NCBI RefSeq assembly: GCF_001020565.1
Contig: NZ_LDAS01000001.1
Span: 3,909,002 to 3,973,001 of the forward strand
DNA: 64,000 bases
Reading direction: 5' to 3'
Source: Maribacter thermophilus
Lineage (GTDB): Bacteria; Bacteroidota; Bacteroidia; Flavobacteriales; Flavobacteriaceae
Positions within the stretch are counted from its first letter, which is position 1. Every line of letters begins with the position of its first letter. Position numbers and translations under genes: made by a program. The notes below the pieces were generated by a model. It made no database searches. It saw only the letters and a list, made by a program, of their open reading frames with translations, and had not been told where the DNA came from. Of this stretch, positions 18,428 through 28,303 are shown in pieces.

Positions 18428-19684
18428 ATGGCGTATTTATTTACCTCAGAGTCTGTGAGTGAAGGTCACCCAGACAAAGTTGCCGACCAAATAAGTGATG
18501 CTCTTTTGGATCACTTTTTGGCATTTGACCCAGAGAGCAAGGTGGCATGTGAGACATTGGTGACTACGGGACAGGTAGTCTTGGCCGGTGAGGTCAAGAG
18601 CAACACCTATTTGGATGTACAGAACATTGCTAGGGATGTGATCAATAAAATTGGTTATACGAAAGGGGAGTATCAATTTAGTGGAGATTCTTGTGGTGTT
18701 ATTTCTTTGATCCACGAACAGTCGCAAGACATTAATCAAGGAGTAGATCGCGGGGAGAAAGAAGAACAGGGAGCCGGTGATCAAGGTATGATGTTCGGTT
18801 ACGCTACTAAGGAGACAGAGAACTATATGCCATTGGCATTGGACATTAGTCATAAGATATTACATACGTTGGCAGAATTGAGAAGGGAAGGTAAAGAGAT
18901 AAATTACCTTAGACCGGATGCAAAGGCCCAGGTTACCATAGAGTATTCCGATGACAATATACCGCAACGTATAGATACTATTGTAATCTCTACCCAGCAT
19001 GATGCCTTTGACGCTGATGATGATAAAATGTTGGCAAAAATTAAGTCCGATATAGTAGCCTTGTTGATACCACGGGTTAAAGAGCAGTTGCCGGAAAATA
19101 TACAGCAGTTGTTCGATGATCAGATAACCTATCATATTAATCCAACCGGAAAATTTGTTATTGGGGGGCCACATGGTGATACCGGGTTAACGGGCAGAAA
19201 AATAATCGTGGATACCTATGGGGGCAAAGGAGCCCATGGTGGTGGAGCCTTTAGTGGTAAAGACCCTAGTAAGGTAGACCGTAGTGCTGCTTATGCAGCT
19301 AGGCATATTGCCAAAAATTTGGTAGCTGCAGGTGTTTCCGACGAGATTTTAGTACAAGTAAGTTATGCCATAGGAGTAGTAGAGCCTACATCGATTTTTG
19401 TAGATACCTACGGTACTTCAAATGTAGCTTTGACCGATGGTGAAATTGCAGAAAAGGTAAAACAGCTTTTTGATATGAGGCCTTTTGCGATCGAAGAGCG
19501 TTTAAAACTCAGAAACCCCATCTATTTAGAGACAGCTGCCTATGGTCACATGGGTAAAGAGCCTAAGACCGTGACCAAGGTTTTTGAATCGCCCTATAAT
19601 GGAAGAGTAGAAAAGGATGTGGAGCTTTTTACATGGGAAAAGTTAGATATGGTAGACGATGTAAAGGCTGTTTTTAATATATAA
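18428..19684 (+). CDS. metK: S-adenosylmethionine synthetase
   Basis: Makes SAM from methionine and ATP. The 418 residues match the bacterial family, with an N-terminal [19 protein letters not shown], the [12 protein letters not shown] signature at about residue 118, and the Gly-rich P-loop-like motif [19 protein letters not shown] at about residue 272. A slightly longer loop after residue 100 ([15 protein letters not shown]) is usual in this phylum. The gene stands alone, with its own promoter, a SAM-II riboswitch leader and a following terminator, so product feedback is direct. It closes the methionine programme encoded downstream. Confidence 0.97.
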   Translation: MAYLFTSESVSEGHPDKVADQISDALLDHFLAFDPESKVACETLVTTGQVVLAGEVKSNTYLDVQNIARDVINKIGYTKGEYQFSGDSCGVISLIHEQSQDINQGVDRGEKEEQGAGDQGMMFGYATKETENYMPLALDISHKILHTLAELRREGKEINYLRPDAKAQVTIEYSDDNIPQRIDTIVISTQHDAFDADDDKMLAKIKSDIVALLIPRVKEQLPENIQQLFDDQITYHINPTGKFVIGGPHGDTGLTGRKIIVDTYGGKGAHGGGAFSGKDPSKVDRSAAYAARHIAKNLVAAGVSDEILVQVSYAIGVVEPTSIFVDTYGTSNVALTDGEIAEKVKQLFDMRPFAIEERLKLRNPIYLETAAYGHMGKEPKTVTKVFESPYNGRVEKDVELFTWEKLDMVDDVKAVFNI

Positions 19685-19785
19685 ACTTGTTTTAAAGGGG
19701 CTAGGACTTAGGCTGTAGTTTTAAACCTAATATTAGAAAAATGTCTTTAGTGCCACTTTCAAAGACGTACTTAATGTATTCATAT

Positions 19786-19813
19786 AAAAAGGACCATTTT
19801 TTGGTCCTTTTTT
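19786..19813 (+). terminator. Intrinsic terminator after metK
   Basis: Stem AAAAAGGACC (19786-19795) with GGTCCTTTTTT (19803-19813) and a seven-base loop; the 3' arm runs into the T tract. Confidence 0.8.
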
Positions 19814-19867
19814 GTTTTATAGGGTCTTAAACTTTAGTAGATTTAAGATCTTAAAAAAAATAATGTC

Positions 19868-21808
19868 ATGTCAAAGTCTACGCTGAGGTACCTATTTATT
19901 TCTGTTCTTTTTGTTTCAATTTATGTTTCATGCAAGAAAACTGCCAATATAGAACAGGCAGAGGTTTCAGATACCTATGTATCGGATAATTACACGAAAA
20001 AAGAGGTTGATATTGAAATGCGTGACGGTGTTAAATTACACACGACTATATACTCCCCCAAAGACACTTCACAAGAATATCCTATTATAATGCAACGTAC
20101 GCCCTATAGTTCAAGACCCTATGGTGAAGGTAATTTCAAAGAAAAGATAGGGCCAAATATTCATATGATGAAAGAAGGGTATATAGTAGTGTATCAAGAT
20201 GTGCGGGGAAGATGGCTCAGCGAGGGGCATTATGAGAATATGCGAGCCTATATTCCGAATAAGACTTCTGAAAAGGACGTAGATGAAAGCTCTGATACCT
20301 ATGATACTATAGAATGGTTGGTAAATAATGTGGAAAACAATAATGGTAATGTTGGTATTTGGGGAATCTCGTATCCTGGGTTTTATTCTACCTACGCTAC
20401 GGTAGATGCCCACCCGGCATTAAAGGCGGCCTCTCCGCAGGCGAGTATAGGTGATTTCTTTTTTGACGATTTTCATCATAATGGTGCCTATATGTTGAGT
20501 TACTTTAGGGCCACCTCTCTTTTTGGAACTCCGCGCCCTAATGGCGATCAACCGACAGATACAGCTTGGTATACATTACCAGATCTACAGACAGAAGACC
20601 AGTATCAATTTTTCTTGGATGCGGGACCTTTAAAAAATCTAAACTCCTTTTTTGAGTATGAAACAGGAGATTCGCCAAGAATGGCAGTGGATGGTAAGAC
20701 AGATGACTTTTTTTGGAACGAGCTCAAAGAGCATCCGAATTATGATGAATTGTGGCAAAGTAGAGGGTTAATACAGCACCTTAAAAATGTAAAGAGTCAT
20801 GTTGCTACCATGGTAGTGGCCGGGGAGTTCGATGCCGAGGATCTCTATGGTCCTTTAGAAACCTATAAAAATATAGAGAAATATAACAAGGACAATTACA
20901 ATACCTTGGTATTTGGGCCCTGGGATCATGGTGCATGGGCAAGAAGAAGAGGAAAGAATGTTGTGGGCAATTATTATTTCGGAGAAGGTATTTCGGAATT
21001 TTTTCAAGAAGAAATAGAAACAAAGTTCTTTCATCATTTTTTAAAGGGTAGTGGAGATAAAAATAGTGGACTACCAGAAGCATATGTTTTTGATTCAGGT
21101 AGAAAAGAATGGAAACAGTACGATTCTTGGCCGCCTAAAGGTGTAGTAAAACAAGAAATGTTCTTGTCGGAGAATCAAGAATTAACGAATGAGCAGAAGG
21201 GCAATGCCGAAATTAAATTTATAAGCGATGTTAAAAAGCCGGTACCATACTCCGAGGATATAAAATCGGTGTTTACCCCAAGAAAATATATGACCGATGA
21301 TCAGCGGTTTGCAGCCAGACGTTCAGATGTATTGGTGTTCGAGACCAATGTTCTTGATGAGGACCTGACTCTTGCCGGTGATATTATGGCCAAATTAAAG
21401 GTAGCAACTACAGGTACGGCCGCCGATTGGATCGTAAAAATAATAGATGTGCACCCAGCCTCTGAAGAAACACATGAAGATATGCAAGACCATTTAAAGA
21501 TGAGCAACTATCATTTAATGGTACGTAGCGAGGTGTTAAGAGGTAGGTTCAGAAACAGTTTTTCTGACCCAGAACCCTTCGTGCCTAATGAAAAGACTGC
21601 GGTGAATATTAAACTACAAGATGTTTTTCATACCATTAAAAAAGGACATAAACTACAGGTGCAGGTACAGAGTACATGGTTTCCGTTGATAGATTTAAAC
21701 CCGCAGACCTATGTGGACAACATTTTTGAAGCTGAAAAAGAAGACTTCAAGACACAGACGCATACGGTATTTACAGATTCTAGTATAGAGTTTTCTGTGT
21801 TAAAGTAG
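19868..21808 (+). CDS. CocE/NonD family serine hydrolase, lipoprotein
   Basis: Predicted surface or periplasmic hydrolase of the X-Pro dipeptidyl-peptidase (S15)/cocaine esterase/glutaryl-7-ACA acylase group. The 646-residue protein begins with a lipoprotein signal (IYVSC, lipid-modified Cys22). The alpha/beta hydrolase domain carries the nucleophile Ser168 in GISYPG, the preceding YQDVRGRW segment, an acid candidate in AGEFDAEDLYG and the histidine in FGPWDHGAW. The C-terminal 200 residues form the jelly-roll domain of this family (VLVFETNVLDEDLTLAGDI). The natural substrate, peptide or ester, cannot be told. It stands alone between the metK terminator and the metY riboswitch. Confidence 0.88.
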   Translation: MSKSTLRYLFISVLFVSIYVSCKKTANIEQAEVSDTYVSDNYTKKEVDIEMRDGVKLHTTIYSPKDTSQEYPIIMQRTPYSSRPYGEGNFKEKIGPNIHMMKEGYIVVYQDVRGRWLSEGHYENMRAYIPNKTSEKDVDESSDTYDTIEWLVNNVENNNGNVGIWGISYPGFYSTYATVDAHPALKAASPQASIGDFFFDDFHHNGAYMLSYFRATSLFGTPRPNGDQPTDTAWYTLPDLQTEDQYQFFLDAGPLKNLNSFFEYETGDSPRMAVDGKTDDFFWNELKEHPNYDELWQSRGLIQHLKNVKSHVATMVVAGEFDAEDLYGPLETYKNIEKYNKDNYNTLVFGPWDHGAWARRRGKNVVGNYYFGEGISEFFQEEIETKFFHHFLKGSGDKNSGLPEAYVFDSGRKEWKQYDSWPPKGVVKQEMFLSENQELTNEQKGNAEIKFISDVKKPVPYSEDIKSVFTPRKYMTDDQRFAARRSDVLVFETNVLDEDLTLAGDIMAKLKVATTGTAADWIVKIIDVHPASEETHEDMQDHLKMSNYHLMVRSEVLRGRFRNSFSDPEPFVPNEKTAVNIKLQDVFHTIKKGHKLQVQVQSTWFPLIDLNPQTYVDNIFEAEKEDFKTQTHTVFTDSSIEFSVLK

Positions 21809-21913
21809 TTTTGCAAAGAAATTTTAGTTGATAGGGATTGTTCATTTTTCTAACACATGCCCTTACTTTCATTATTTTTTGTTAATCATTAGGTTTTTAA
21901 AACTTTCTGACCT

Positions 21914-21921
21914 TATATTTG
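21914..21921 (+). promoter_or_regulatory. Candidate -7 box of the metY operon
   Basis: TATATTTG is an exact TAnnTTTG match 30 bases before the SAM-I aptamer. A good -33 TTG is not evident at the normal distance. Confidence 0.5.
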
Positions 21922-21950
21922 CAGCAATAAGTTCAAACGCATATTGAATA

Positions 21951-22051
21951 GTTATCAAGAAAGGTGGAGGGATTGGACCCTTTGAAGCCTTAGCAACCCT
22001 TTGTTCCATACAAAGAAGGTGCTACATTCTACCCCTTAGGGGAAGGATAAC
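21951..22051 (+). ncRNA. SAM-I (S-box) riboswitch upstream of metY
   Basis: P1 is closed by GTTATC (21951-21956) and GATAAC (22046-22051). Inside are the S-box landmarks: AAGAAAGGTGGAGGGA, GGACCCTTTGAAGCC, the TTAGCAACCC core, then GAAGGTGCTACATTC and a small CCCCTTAGGGG hairpin. S-box RNAs lower expression of methionine genes when SAM is abundant. The operon that follows makes homocysteine. The 390-base gap 21809-22198 holds this leader and its putative expression platform, and no gene is seen there. Confidence 0.93.
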
Positions 22052-22100
22052 AGTCATCGAATTTTCTTCGATTTCGCTTTCTTATAACTTTTTGATTTTA

Positions 22101-22141
22101 CCATGCCGATTAGTCGGTTGGCTTGGGTTTGGGTTTTTTTA
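22101..22141 (+). terminator. Possible terminator of the metY riboswitch leader
   Basis: A hairpin with CCGA (22106-22109), loop TTAG and TCGG (22114-22117), extended by CCA/TGG outer pairs, precedes a T-rich stretch ending in seven T residues. An earlier small hairpin (ATCGAA/TTCGAT, 22056-22072) lies between. The switching partner is not obvious, so the role is inferred. Confidence 0.4.
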
Positions 22142-22198
22142 TCATTTAACGTGTCCATAGGATGGCCGAAGGACTTAACTATTTAAAAAAACAAAATC

Positions 22199-23491
22199 AT
22201 GAGTAATCAAAAATTAGCAACAAACGCTTTACATGCAGGGCATGACACTACACAGGCAGGAGGCACAAGGGCTGTACCCATTTACCAAACTTCGTCCTAT
22301 GTGTTTAACAACACGGATCATGCCGCCAACTTATTTTCTTTGGCGGAGTTGGGGTTTATCTATACCCGTTTAAACAACCCTACCAATCAGATATTGCAAG
22401 ATAGATTGGCTGCTGTAGAAGGCGGAGTGGGGGCCGTTGTATTTGCTTCGGGTACGGCTGCAATTTCTACGGGGTTACTAACACTTTTAAAATCAGGAGA
22501 TCATATAGTAGCTTCAAGTAGTTTATACGGCGGTACTTTTAACCTTTTAAATGTTACCCTTCCAAGATTGGGAATCACTACAACTTTTGTGGATGCCTCT
22601 GATCCTGCAAACTTTAAGAAAGCGGTACAGGAAAATACTAGGGCTTTTTTCGTAGAATCTCTTGGGAATCCAAAATTGGACGTACTTGACCTAAAAGGAA
22701 TATCTAAAGAGGCAAAAGCGGCCCAAGTTCCTTTTATTGTGGATAATACGGTAGCTACACCGGCATTGTTAAATCCTATAGAGCATGGTGCCAATATTGT
22801 TATTCACTCGCTCACCAAATATATAGGAGGACAGGGCACTTCATTGGGAGGGGCAATCATAGATGCGGGTACCTTCGACTGGACCAATGGAAAATTTCCA
22901 GAATTTACAGAGCCCTCTGCGGGGTATCATGGTTTGGTTTATAGCGAGGCATTAGGAGCCGCAGCCTATACTTACAAATTAATATTGGAAGGACTTCGTG
23001 ATTTTGGAGGAGCCTTGAGTCCGTTCAATGCTTTTCAAATCCTACAGGGCTTGGAGACCCTGCCGGTACGAATTAAGCAGCATAGTGCCAATGCATTGGA
23101 GCTTGCCCAGTGGTTAGAAGGTAGGGAAGAAGTGGCTTGGGTCAATTACCCTGGATTAAAAAGTAGTAAATATAGAGAGCTGGCGGAAGAATACCTGCCC
23201 AAAGGCCAAAGCGGATTGGTTACCTTTGGAGTAAAAGGAGGTTTTGAAGCGGCCAAACAATTCACCGATGCCACGAAAATATTTTCTTTGTTGGCGAATA
23301 TCGGAGACACCAAATCTTTAATCATTCACCCTGCAAGTACTACGCACCAACAGTTGAACGCGGAGCAACAAGAAAGTGCGGGGGTAAGCCAAGATTTAAT
23401 AAGGTTGTCTGTGGGGCTAGAGGATATTGAAGATCTGAAGGCGGATCTGGAACAGGCCTTTGCCGCTATTGATAAGTCGATATTGGCATAA
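22199..23491 (+). CDS. metY: O-acetylhomoserine sulfhydrylase (aminocarboxypropyltransferase)
   Basis: PLP enzyme that joins sulfide to O-acetylhomoserine, forming homocysteine in one step. The 430-residue length is typical of MetY rather than the shorter gamma-synthase group. The PLP lysine is K207 in SLTKYIGG; the cofactor-binding ASGTAAIS and the start ALHAGHDTTQAGGTRAVPIYQT are also family marks. It is the first gene after the SAM-I riboswitch, so it is expected to fall when SAM is high. The sulfide would come from the sulfate-reduction cluster about 10 kb downstream. A second enzyme of the same superfamily (metZ) ends the operon. Confidence 0.93.
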   Translation: MSNQKLATNALHAGHDTTQAGGTRAVPIYQTSSYVFNNTDHAANLFSLAELGFIYTRLNNPTNQILQDRLAAVEGGVGAVVFASGTAAISTGLLTLLKSGDHIVASSSLYGGTFNLLNVTLPRLGITTTFVDASDPANFKKAVQENTRAFFVESLGNPKLDVLDLKGISKEAKAAQVPFIVDNTVATPALLNPIEHGANIVIHSLTKYIGGQGTSLGGAIIDAGTFDWTNGKFPEFTEPSAGYHGLVYSEALGAAAYTYKLILEGLRDFGGALSPFNAFQILQGLETLPVRIKQHSANALELAQWLEGREEVAWVNYPGLKSSKYRELAEEYLPKGQSGLVTFGVKGGFEAAKQFTDATKIFSLLANIGDTKSLIIHPASTTHQQLNAEQQESAGVSQDLIRLSVGLEDIEDLKADLEQAFAAIDKSILA

Positions 23492-23563
23492 GAATATTAA
23501 ATTATTAGATAAAAACAATTTGTGGCTTGTCATTGGCTAAGCCATAATTAATATTGGCATCTT

Positions 23564-26500
23564 ATGCTACATCACCTAAAAGTAGAAAATTTTGTCACTC
23601 TCTCTGGAGTAACACAAGATATAGAACTGTCGTACCAATTGTTTGGGGCCCCATTGCATACGGCGCCCATTATTTTGGTGAATCATGCCTTGACCGGAAA
23701 CTCTAACGTTACCGGCGAAGGCGGATGGTGGTCGGCCCTTATTGGAGATGGAAAGTGCATTGATACGAATAAGTATACGGTGTTATGTTTCAATATTCCT
23801 GGGAACGGTTATGATTCGTTCGTAATCGAAAATTATAAGGATTTCGTAGCGGCTGATATGGCCCGTATTTTTCTTTTGGGCTTAGAGCAGTTGAAGATAA
23901 AAAAGCTTTTTGCGATTATAGGCGGATCTTTGGGCGGTGGTATAGCATGGGAAATGGCCGCATTGGATCCCCATTTAACGGAGCACTTGGTGCCCGTAGC
24001 ATCGGATTGGAAGTCGACAGATTGGCTTATTGCCAATTGCCAGATTCAAGAACAGTTTTTGGTTAATTCGAAGCAGCCGGTGCACGATGCCCGTATGCAT
24101 GCGATGTTGTGCTACCGTACCCCCGAATCTTTTAAGGAGCGTTTTAAAAGAAGTACCAACGAAGAGCTTCAGGTATTCAATGTAGAGAGTTGGTTAATGC
24201 ACCATGGGGAGAAATTACAGGAACGTTTTCAGTTATCTGCCTATAAGTTGATGAATCAGCTGTTAAAGACAATAGACATTACCCGTAATGGCGATGAGAA
24301 CTTTATAAATCTGCAGAACAGCGATACCAATATCCATATAATAGGGGTAGATTCAGATTTATTTTTTACGGCAAAAGAAAACAAGGATACCTTTAAGCAA
24401 TTGGCACAGGCCAATAGCAATGTAACCTATGGCGAAGTACAATCATTACATGGGCATGATGCTTTCCTGATCGAATTTGAGCAAATGGAAAAATTGTTGC
24501 ATTCGATTTTTAACACCAACGGAAAATCTAAAAAGGTGAAGGTGTTGAAGTTTGGCGGTAAATCGTTGAGCAATGGAGAGGGTCTGGAGCGCGTGCTGAA
24601 TGTAATCTTGTCAAAGGTAGCATCTGGCGAAAACATAGTAGTGGTATTGTCCGCAAGGGAAAAAGCTACCGACCAGTTGGAGAATATGTTGGAAAAGGCG
24701 GCAAAGGGACAACCTTATATGGATGATTTTGTAGCCATGGAAAAGTATCAAAAACATACCTATGGCAATGTAAGTCTTTCTAAAGAGTTCAAGGCCTTGG
24801 CTAAGTTGTTCGAAGGAGTTTCTTTGCTCGGTGATTACAGTGCTAAAATAAAGGATGAGGTTATGGCCTATGGCGAATTGATCTCAGCAAAACTGGTCTC
24901 AAAATTATTAATTGGTAAAGGGGTAAATGCGCATTTTATAGATTCAAGGGAATTGATCGTTACCGACGCCAATTTTGGTGATGCAAAAGTGTTGGAGCAT
25001 ATTTCAAAAGAGAAGGTATTGTTGAAATTTGCCGAACTTCCCCATGATGCCGTACCGGTGATTACTGGTTTTATAGCGGCCACCGAAGATGGTGAGACCA
25101 CTACCTTGGGCAGAAATGGAAGTAATTATAGTGCAGCATTGCTGGCTAATTTTCTAGATGCCGAAGAGTTGCAGAACTATACCCATGTAGATGGTATTTT
25201 CACCGCAAACCCCGATTATGTGGCAGAAGCAAAACGTATAGCCAACTTAAGTTATGCCGAGGCAAATGAAATGGCCAATTTTGGTGCTACGATTCTACAT
25301 GCCAAAACCATTATTCCGCTGATAGAGAAGAACATTCCTTTACGTATTTTAAATACCTACAATGATGATAACGAGGGTACTTTAATCAGTGCCAAGTCTA
25401 GTAAAGAAGGTATTAGGTCCATTTCTGTTATAGAAGATGTGGCCTTGATAAACCTGGAAGGAAGGGGGCTGTTGGGTAAAGTGGGTATAGACGCACGTAT
25501 TTTTAAAACCCTAGAGGCAATCAATATAAGTGTAAGCATTATTTCTCAGGGGTCATCTGAAAGAGGAATTGGTTTGGTCGTAAAACGAAATAAGGCAGAA
25601 AGGGCCAAAAAAGCTTTGGAAAACGAGTTTTCGAGCGACTTTAAGTCGCAAGACATCAATATGATCAAAGTAGTGGCCGATGTTTCTGTTATTTCTGTAG
25701 TAGGGCAAGACCTAAGTACTTTTCATAAGCCATTCAACGCCCTTATAAAGAATCAAATAGTTCCATTGTTGTTTAATAACACCGTTTCTGGAAAGAATGT
25801 GAGTTTGGTGGTGAAAAAATCGGACCTGACCAAGGCGATAAATGTTATACATGGTCAAATTTTTGGAGTCAGTAAAAGGGTAAATCTTGCCGTTTTTGGA
25901 CATGGGAACGTAGGTGGCACCTTGATCGATCAGGTTTTAGAATCAGCCAAGAGTATTGAGCAAAGAAAAAGTATCGATTTGCGTGTTTTTGCTATCGCTA
26001 ATTCCAGAAAAGCATTGTTAAGTGCTAATGGGGTTACAGGTAATTGGAAGACGGCTATCAAAGAAAAGGGTCAGCCTTACTCTATTAAAAGTATTATCGA
26101 ATTTGCCAAAAACAACCATTTAGAAAATTTGATCGTGGTAGATAACACGGCAAGTGAAGATTTTGTGGCGCATTACTTTGACTTTGTAGAAAACGGTTTT
26201 GATGTAGTCTCTTCCAATAAGATAGCCAATACCCTTGGGTTTGATTATTATCAATTGTTACGGGAAGAGTTGTCTAAACATCAAAAACAATATCTTTATG
26301 AAACTAATGTCGGTGCAGGGTTGCCATTGATAGATACCATTAAGTTATTGCATTTATCGGGTGAGAACATAACAAGGATCAAAGGGGTCTTTTCGGGCTC
26401 GTTAAGTTATATTTTCAATACCTTTTCTGAAGGTAATGCTACGTTTTCCTCTATTTTGAAAGATGCCAAACAACAAGGGTTTACCGAGCCAGATCCGCGC

Positions 26501-26950
26501 GAAGACCTATCTGGAAACGATGTAGGCAGAAAGCTATTGATTTTGGCAAGGGAGTTAGATCTGAGCAATGAATTTTCTGATATATCCATTCAAAATCTGA
26601 TTCCGCCTACATTACAGAAAGGAAGTATCGAGTCTTTTATGGATAATCTAGAAATATTGGATGATAAATTCAATGAGATTAAACAAAACCAAAAAGCGGA
26701 TCATGTTTTAAGATATGTAGGTGATTTGCATGGTGATCTGCAAAAAGAAAAAGGTATTTTAGAGGTTAAACTTATTTCTGTTCCCAAAGAAAGTGCCTTG
26801 GGACAGGTAAAAGGTTCAGATTCCATTATAGAAATATATACGGAGTCGTACGGTGAAAATCCTTTAGTTATTCAAGGTGCTGGAGCGGGTGCTGCGGTTA
26901 CGGCCAGGGGTGTATTCGGTGATGTATTAAGAATTGCAGAAAAAAGTTAA
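23564..26950 (+). CDS. Fusion: MetX-like acyltransferase, aspartokinase domain, homoserine dehydrogenase
   Basis: One uninterrupted 1128-residue frame with three parts. Residues 1-325 form an alpha/beta hydrolase like homoserine O-acyltransferase (NHALTGNS, nucleophile Ser122 in GGSLGG, acid candidate in GVDSD, histidine in LHGHDAF), but without the usual GSTGP insert. Residues 326-770 look like aspartokinase plus ACT domains. Key positions differ from ThrA: KFGGK where KFGGT is usual, Asn521 in GRNGSNYS where the catalytic Asp is expected, and His541 in THVDG. Residues 772-1128 are homoserine dehydrogenase (VFGHGNVGG, DLSGNDVGRK). The gene lies between metY and metZ, so it should supply O-acylhomoserine. 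The kinase part may be inactive. Confidence 0.88.
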   Translation: MLHHLKVENFVTLSGVTQDIELSYQLFGAPLHTAPIILVNHALTGNSNVTGEGGWWSALIGDGKCIDTNKYTVLCFNIPGNGYDSFVIENYKDFVAADMARIFLLGLEQLKIKKLFAIIGGSLGGGIAWEMAALDPHLTEHLVPVASDWKSTDWLIANCQIQEQFLVNSKQPVHDARMHAMLCYRTPESFKERFKRSTNEELQVFNVESWLMHHGEKLQERFQLSAYKLMNQLLKTIDITRNGDENFINLQNSDTNIHIIGVDSDLFFTAKENKDTFKQLAQANSNVTYGEVQSLHGHDAFLIEFEQMEKLLHSIFNTNGKSKKVKVLKFGGKSLSNGEGLERVLNVILSKVASGENIVVVLSAREKATDQLENMLEKAAKGQPYMDDFVAMEKYQKHTYGNVSLSKEFKALAKLFEGVSLLGDYSAKIKDEVMAYGELISAKLVSKLLIGKGVNAHFIDSRELIVTDANFGDAKVLEHISKEKVLLKFAELPHDAVPVITGFIAATEDGETTTLGRNGSNYSAALLANFLDAEELQNYTHVDGIFTANPDYVAEAKRIANLSYAEANEMANFGATILHAKTIIPLIEKNIPLRILNTYNDDNEGTLISAKSSKEGIRSISVIEDVALINLEGRGLLGKVGIDARIFKTLEAINISVSIISQGSSERGIGLVVKRNKAERAKKALENEFSSDFKSQDINMIKVVADVSVISVVGQDLSTFHKPFNALIKNQIVPLLFNNTVSGKNVSLVVKKSDLTKAINVIHGQIFGVSKRVNLAVFGHGNVGGTLIDQVLESAKSIEQRKSIDLRVFAIANSRKALLSANGVTGNWKTAIKEKGQPYSIKSIIEFAKNNHLENLIVVDNTASEDFVAHYFDFVENGFDVVSSNKIANTLGFDYYQLLREELSKHQKQYLYETNVGAGLPLIDTIKLLHLSGENITRIKGVFSGSLSYIFNTFSEGNATFSSILKDAKQQGFTEPDPREDLSGNDVGRKLLILARELDLSNEFSDISIQNLIPPTLQKGSIESFMDNLEILDDKFNEIKQNQKADHVLRYVGDLHGDLQKEKGILEVKLISVPKESALGQVKGSDSIIEIYTESYGENPLVIQGAGAGAAVTARGVFGDVLRIAEKS

Positions 26951-26951
26951 T

Positions 26952-28112
26952 ATGAAAAAATTTGAGACCAATGCCATAAGAACACAGCTTAAGAGAAGTG
27001 AAAATTTGGAACATTCCGTTCCCTTGTACCTTACTTCAAGTTTTGTATTCGAGGATGCCGAAGATATGAGGGCTTCTTTTGCTGAAGAAAAAGAACGTAA
27101 TATTTACTCTCGCTATTCCAATCCTAATTCATCGGAGTTTATAGAAAAGGTATGCCAGATGGAAGGTGCTGAAGATGGTTTTGCTTTTTCATCGGGTATG
27201 GCGGCAGTGTTCTCTACCTTGGCGGCCTTGTTAAGTAGTGGCGATCATGTGGTGTCCGCACAAAGTATTTTTGGTTCAACACATTCGTTGTTCAATAATT
27301 TTTTTCCAAAATGGAATATATCACACAGTTATTTTGATATCAATGACCTAGATGGCATAGATGCTTTGATTACCCCTTCTACTAAGTTGATATATGCGGA
27401 AACACCGACCAATCCAGGAGTAGATATTTTAGATTTGGAGGTATTGGGAAAAATAGCGAAAAAACACAATGTACTGTTGGTGATAGATAATTGCTTTGCG
27501 TCACCATACTTACAACAGCCCATAAAATTTGGAGCCGATTTGGTGATTCATTCAGGAACAAAACTAATGGATGGTCAAGGTCGTGTTTTGGCGGGTATCA
27601 CGGTAGGAAGTAGGGAATTGGTTGACAAGGTGTACCGTTTTTCCAGAATTACCGGGCCGGCCATTTCTCCGTTCAATGCTTGGGTGTTGTCCAAGAGTCT
27701 GGAAACTTTGGCGGTTAGGGTAGACCGCCATTGTGAAAACGCCCTAAGATTAGCCGAGTTTTTAGAAGGGCACGATCAGGTAAATTGGGTTAAATACCCG
27801 TTCTTAAAATCGCATCCTAAATACGAGGTGGCCAAGAGACAGATGAAGGCAGGCGGTTGTGTGGTGGCCTTTGAGGTAAAAGGAGGGCTTGAGGCCGGAC
27901 GAAAATTTTTCGATTCCATTAAACTGTTGTCACTTTCTGCTAATTTGGGCGATACAAGAAGTATAGTGACCCACCCGGCATCGACTACACACAGTAAATT
28001 ATCTATAGAGGAGCGTGCCGCTTCAGGTATTAGCGAGGGTATGGTTCGTATCTCGGTAGGCTTAGAACATATAGATGATATCATTGCAGATATAGATCAA
28101 GCCTTGGGCTAG
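26952..28112 (+). CDS. metZ: Trans-sulfuration family PLP enzyme, probably O-acylhomoserine sulfhydrylase
   Basis: Cys/Met-metabolism PLP enzyme of 386 residues, counted from ATG 26952, one base after the fusion gene's stop codon. An upstream TTG inside the previous gene is less likely. The PLP lysine is K204 in HSGTKLMDGQG; the segment RVLAGITVGS is typical of the MetZ (O-succinylhomoserine sulfhydrylase) subgroup. Other marks are ASPYLQQPIKFGADLVIHS and SIVTHPASTTHSKLS. Cystathionine gamma-synthase is the main alternative. Having metY and metZ in one operon may reflect two acyl donors or a backup. The gene closes the SAM-I-controlled unit and is followed by a terminator. Confidence 0.85.
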   Translation: MKKFETNAIRTQLKRSENLEHSVPLYLTSSFVFEDAEDMRASFAEEKERNIYSRYSNPNSSEFIEKVCQMEGAEDGFAFSSGMAAVFSTLAALLSSGDHVVSAQSIFGSTHSLFNNFFPKWNISHSYFDINDLDGIDALITPSTKLIYAETPTNPGVDILDLEVLGKIAKKHNVLLVIDNCFASPYLQQPIKFGADLVIHSGTKLMDGQGRVLAGITVGSRELVDKVYRFSRITGPAISPFNAWVLSKSLETLAVRVDRHCENALRLAEFLEGHDQVNWVKYPFLKSHPKYEVAKRQMKAGGCVVAFEVKGGLEAGRKFFDSIKLLSLSANLGDTRSIVTHPASTTHSKLSIEERAASGISEGMVRISVGLEHIDDIIADIDQALG

Positions 28113-28140
28113 ATTTATGTGTATGAAGGGGTAAAGAAAG

Positions 28141-28165
28141 GTCTCGTTAAAAACGGGGCTTTTTT
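28141..28165 (+). terminator. Intrinsic terminator after metZ
   Basis: GTCTCGTT (28141-28148) pairs with AACGGGGC (28152-28159), including two G-T pairs, and is followed by six T residues. Confidence 0.65.
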
Positions 28166-28242
28166 AATTCTGAAATTCAATGTGCTAAAGAATAATGGAT
28201 GTTTTTGTTGAGGTGCATTTGGTAAAGGGAGAAAAATATAAT

Positions 28243-28278
28243 AACAAGGCTTCCCTTGTTTTTGTGGGAAGCCTTGTT
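28243..28278. terminator. Strong hairpin between convergent metZ and the oxidoreductase genes
   Basis: A 13-bp perfect inverted repeat, AACAAGGCTTCCC (28243-28255) and GGGAAGCCTTGTT (28266-28278), has a ten-base loop. It lies just beyond the 3' end of the minus-strand molybdopterin gene and probably ends that operon, perhaps acting in both directions. Confidence 0.75.
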
Positions 28279-28303
28279 GTTTTGTGTTAAAGATAATATA
28301 AGG

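Noticed and set aside
28243..28278. 13-bp inverted repeat considered as an operator
   Set aside because: It lies between convergent gene ends beyond the molybdopterin gene stop codon, so a terminator is the simpler reading.
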